From: Acidobacteriota bacterium
Lineage (GTDB): Bacteria; Actinomycetota; Acidimicrobiia; Spongiisociales; UBA5794
Direction of reading: 5' to 3'
Assembly (NCBI GenBank): GCA_022574065.1
Contig: JACZST010000096.1
Span: forward strand, 1-7,283
DNA length: 7,283 bases
Shown: positions 5,733-7,283 of the stretch, in pieces
How positions within the stretch are numbered: position 1 is the first letter of the stretch
How the letters are laid out: the number at the start of each line of letters is the position of its first letter
Notes under the pieces: generated by a model
Told to the model about the DNA's origin: nothing
The model's database searches: none
What the model saw: only the letters and a program-made list of their open reading frames with translations
Made by a program: the position numbers and the translations under genes

Positions 5733-6175
5733 GGCTCATCCTCACCCGCGACGTCGACGACCTCGGTCACAAGGGCGATGTCGTTGACGTGGCCGATGGT
5801 TACGCCCGCAACTACCTGGTGCCTCGTTCATTTGCCATAAAGGCAACCGACGGGGCGCTACGACAGGCCGAAACGATGCGCCTTGCCCGCGAGGAAGCGC
5901 TGGCGGCGGCCAGGGATGAAGCGGAGACCTTTGCCCAGTCCCTGACCGGGACCAGGGTGGTCATCGCTGCTCACGCCGGCGACGAGGGCAAGTTGTTCGG
6001 ATCGATCGGCGAGGCCGACATCGCGGCAGCCATCACCAAGTTCACCGGCATCGAGGTCGATCCCAAACTGGTTGTGCTCGATGCGCCGATCAAGGACATC
6101 GGCCTCCACGAGGTCGCGCTCCAGCCCCACCGCGATGTGGAGTTCATGGTGACCCTGGACGTGATACCTGCCTGA
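5729..6175 (+). CDS. rplI: Large ribosomal subunit protein bL9
   Basis: bL9 binds 23S rRNA near the L1 stalk with its N domain and helps keep reading frame. The 148-aa product has MRLILTRDVDDLGHKGDVVDVADGYARNYLVPR (1-33), with the family signature around 13-33, a long charged helix (about 41-70), and the C domain with GKLFGSI (87-93) and IKDIGLHEV (121-129). Normal length, no truncation. Start ATG overlaps the rpsR stop by four bases, implying coupling. The stop lies two bases before the heptad hairpin at 6178, so the operon message probably ends there. Confidence 0.96.
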   Translation: MRLILTRDVDDLGHKGDVVDVADGYARNYLVPRSFAIKATDGALRQAETMRLAREEALAAARDEAETFAQSLTGTRVVIAAHAGDEGKLFGSIGEADIAAAITKFTGIEVDPKLVVLDAPIKDIGLHEVALQPHRDVEFMVTLDVIPA

Positions 6176-6177
6176 GG

Positions 6178-6249
6178 AAGTCATCAGTCCTCAGTCTTCA
6201 GCCTTGAGTTCGGATCACGCTCTTGCTGACGACTGATGACTGACGACTT
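6178..6249. terminator. Long heptad-built hairpin after rplI
   Basis: The 24-nt arms at 6178-6201 and 6226-6249 match as reverse complements at 21 of 24 positions. Both arms are heptads: AGTCNTC three times on the left, GACTGAY on the right. The three mismatches fall exactly 7 bp apart, at the same place in each unit. The loop is 24 nt. No T-tract follows. Its place right after the last operon gene and before dnaB suggests a terminator or 3'-end stabiliser; role inferred, structure seen. Confidence 0.7.
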
Positions 6250-6418
6250 AACGGCGCTCCGTCGCGAAAACAAAGCGGGCGTGGCACAGTCACCGACACG
6301 CGACTGCGCGTAAGCTTCTCCCACTTCCCGCACCGCCCGCGGCGGTCCGACGCGTTCGCGTCATACCCCCGTGCGATGCTTTGAGCAGGACCAGGCCAGG
6401 CGAGGACAGGATGAATCT
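6250..6418. promoter_or_regulatory. dnaB upstream region with two perfect palindromes
   Basis: This gap holds a perfect hairpin ACCGCC-CGC-GGCGGT (6332-6346) and, two bases on, a perfect palindrome GACGCGTTCGCGTC (6349-6362). The first could fold in RNA; the second has only a 2-nt centre and looks more like a protein-binding site on DNA. The dnaB promoter should lie here, but I cannot fix its boxes. AGGA at 6408-6411 serves the GTG start at 6419. A three-codon frame ATG AAT CTG TGA (6411-6422) overlaps that start. Confidence 0.4.
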
Positions 6419-7283
6419 GTGACGAGCGTTGCCGAACGCCCAGCAGCTCGGACGCTGCAAGTTCCCCCACACAGCGTTGAAGCGGAAGAGTCGGTCCTCG
6501 GTGCTGTGCTGCTGTCGGCGGAGGCCACCAACATTGCTCTCGAGAAGCTGCACGGCGAGGATTTCTATCGACCCGCCCATCAGCAGGTTTTCGAGGCGGT
6601 CCAGAGGTTGTTCGATGAGAACGAGCCGATCGATGCGGTGACGGTGTCCGAAGTCCTGCGGCGCGACGGCTCCCTGGAACTGATGGGGGGCATCGATTTC
6701 CTCACCAGGCTGCTCGATGCGGTGCCGACGACCTCCAACATCGAGTACTACGCCGACATCGTCGAGGAGCATGCGTTGCGACGTCGGCTGATACGGGTCG
6801 CAGGAACCATCGGCTCGATCGCAGGGGAGATGCAGGAGCCGATCGCCGACGTGCTCGATCGCTCGGAGCAGGAGATCTTCCTCGTTTCGGAGCGGCGGGT
6901 TGGCGACGGCCTCGCCTCCATCGACCCGCTGCTTGTCCCCGCTATCGAGAAGGCGGAGGAGCTGGTCCAGCGTTCGTTCCAGTACCAGAAGGACTTCCCC
7001 GTAGGGTGGGCTCAGCTCGTCGAGATCTACATGGTCCAGGAACGGTGGGACAGCGCGCTGGAGGCCTGTGACCGGACGCTCGAGTGCAGGTATCTCGAAG
7101 CCTCGGGCCTGGAGGGCCCCATCCATGCCCGGCGAGGCCAGATCTACATCAAGCAGGAGCGCATCGATGAAGCGCTCGTGGAGCTCGAGAAGCCCCTCGA
7201 GCTTGGCAAGCACAACAACATCGCCCGGCACCTCATCGCCCTGCACGGTTTCGGCCGCCTGCCGAAGCAGGAACTGGAGAAGG
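6419..7283 (+). CDS. dnaB: DnaB N-terminal domain joined in frame to TPR-like helices, 3' end cut off
   Basis: The first part is a clear replicative helicase DnaB N-terminal domain. VPPHSVEAEESVLGAVLL (residues 15-32), FYRPAHQQVFEAVQRLF (about 48-64), TVSEVLRRDGSLELMGGIDFL and the YYADIVEEHALRRRLI block match the family, which ends near ERRVGDGLASIDPLL (158-172). In normal DnaB this is followed by a linker, TGVPTGF-type sequence and the Walker A motor domain. Here no such sequence appears. From about residue 176 the frame reads as amphipathic helices of TPR type (GWAQLVEIYMVQERWDSALEACDRTL; ARRGQIYIKQERIDEALVELEKPLEL). GTG 6419 has AGGA seven bases upstream, and the frame stays open to the window end. 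The gene position after rplI supports dnaB; the second part may be foreign to it. Confidence 0.8.
   Translation, partial: MTSVAERPAARTLQVPPHSVEAEESVLGAVLLSAEATNIALEKLHGEDFYRPAHQQVFEAVQRLFDENEPIDAVTVSEVLRRDGSLELMGGIDFLTRLLDAVPTTSNIEYYADIVEEHALRRRLIRVAGTIGSIAGEMQEPIADVLDRSEQEIFLVSERRVGDGLASIDPLLVPAIEKAEELVQRSFQYQKDFPVGWAQLVEIYMVQERWDSALEACDRTLECRYLEASGLEGPIHARRGQIYIKQERIDEALVELEKPLELGKHNNIARHLIALHGFGRLPKQELEK
6945..7283 (+). other. TPR-like segment replacing the DnaB motor domain; suspected chimeric junction
   Basis: The change falls between about 6945 and 6980; the exact base is unclear because KAEELVQRS could belong to either part. After it I see one helix, then two helix pairs spaced like tetratricopeptide repeats: GWAQLVEIY/WDSALEACDRTL and ARRGQIYIKQ/IDEALVELEKPLEL, and a further NIARHLIALHGFG helix. 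Being within about 340 bases of the sequence end is typical of a misassembled contig tip, but a true fusion cannot be excluded. Confidence 0.6.

Noticed and set aside
6290..7246. Leftward open frame (about 318 codons) opposite the dnaB-like gene
   Set aside because: The + strand carries a recognisable DnaB domain with a ribosome binding site; the opposite frame has no recognisable protein and appears to be a shadow.
6945..7283. Intein inserted in DnaB
   Set aside because: There is no Cys or Ser splice junction block at the change point. The inserted sequence reads as TPR helices, and known DnaB inteins sit in the motor domain, which is not reached here.

Overview
The window looks like a short chromosomal piece of a GC-rich actinobacterium. 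The order rpsF-ssb-rpsR-rplI-dnaB, the SSB sequence (SVTLIGNL, SFF..CW, QRSWET.EGDKRS), the F420/FMN split-barrel protein and the GTG/leaderless starts all fit Actinomycetota. A lineage such as Acidimicrobiia is my inference only. Both ends look like contig edges: the left end lies inside a 7-bp tandem repeat, and the right end stops in the middle of an open reading frame.

Layout: 1-270 is non-coding and repetitive. 271-2184 holds three overlapping rightward genes: pyrE (orotate phosphoribosyltransferase), a two-helix membrane protein with a PH-like tail, and nfo (endonuclease IV). 2297-2779 is a leftward PPOX/split-barrel oxidoreductase-type gene, convergent with nfo and divergent from panB. 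2954-3817 is panB (pantothenate synthesis). 3979-4425 is a DUF192 lipoprotein that looks leaderless. 4607-6175 is the ribosomal/replication operon rpsF-ssb-rpsR-rplI. At 6419 a dnaB-like gene begins and runs off the window.

Two things stand out. First, four intergenic gaps (1-140, 2179-2229, 4421-4490, 6178-6249) each hold a long imperfect hairpin whose arms are built from short tandem units (7, 7, 8 and 7 bp). The unit sequence differs at each site but always carries AGT in the left arm and ACT in the right arm. Three of the four sit on or within a few bases of a stop codon. They look like a lineage-specific family of 3'-end or terminator elements without a T-tract. Second, the dnaB-like frame changes near 6945-6980 from a clear DnaB N-terminal domain to TPR-like helices, so no helicase motor domain follows. 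This is either a real fusion or, more probably, a chimeric contig end.

The genes are otherwise housekeeping: pyrimidine and pantothenate synthesis, AP-site repair, small-subunit proteins bS6/bS18, large-subunit bL9, SSB and the replicative helicase loader-interaction domain. I see no mobile element, CRISPR array, tRNA or rRNA.
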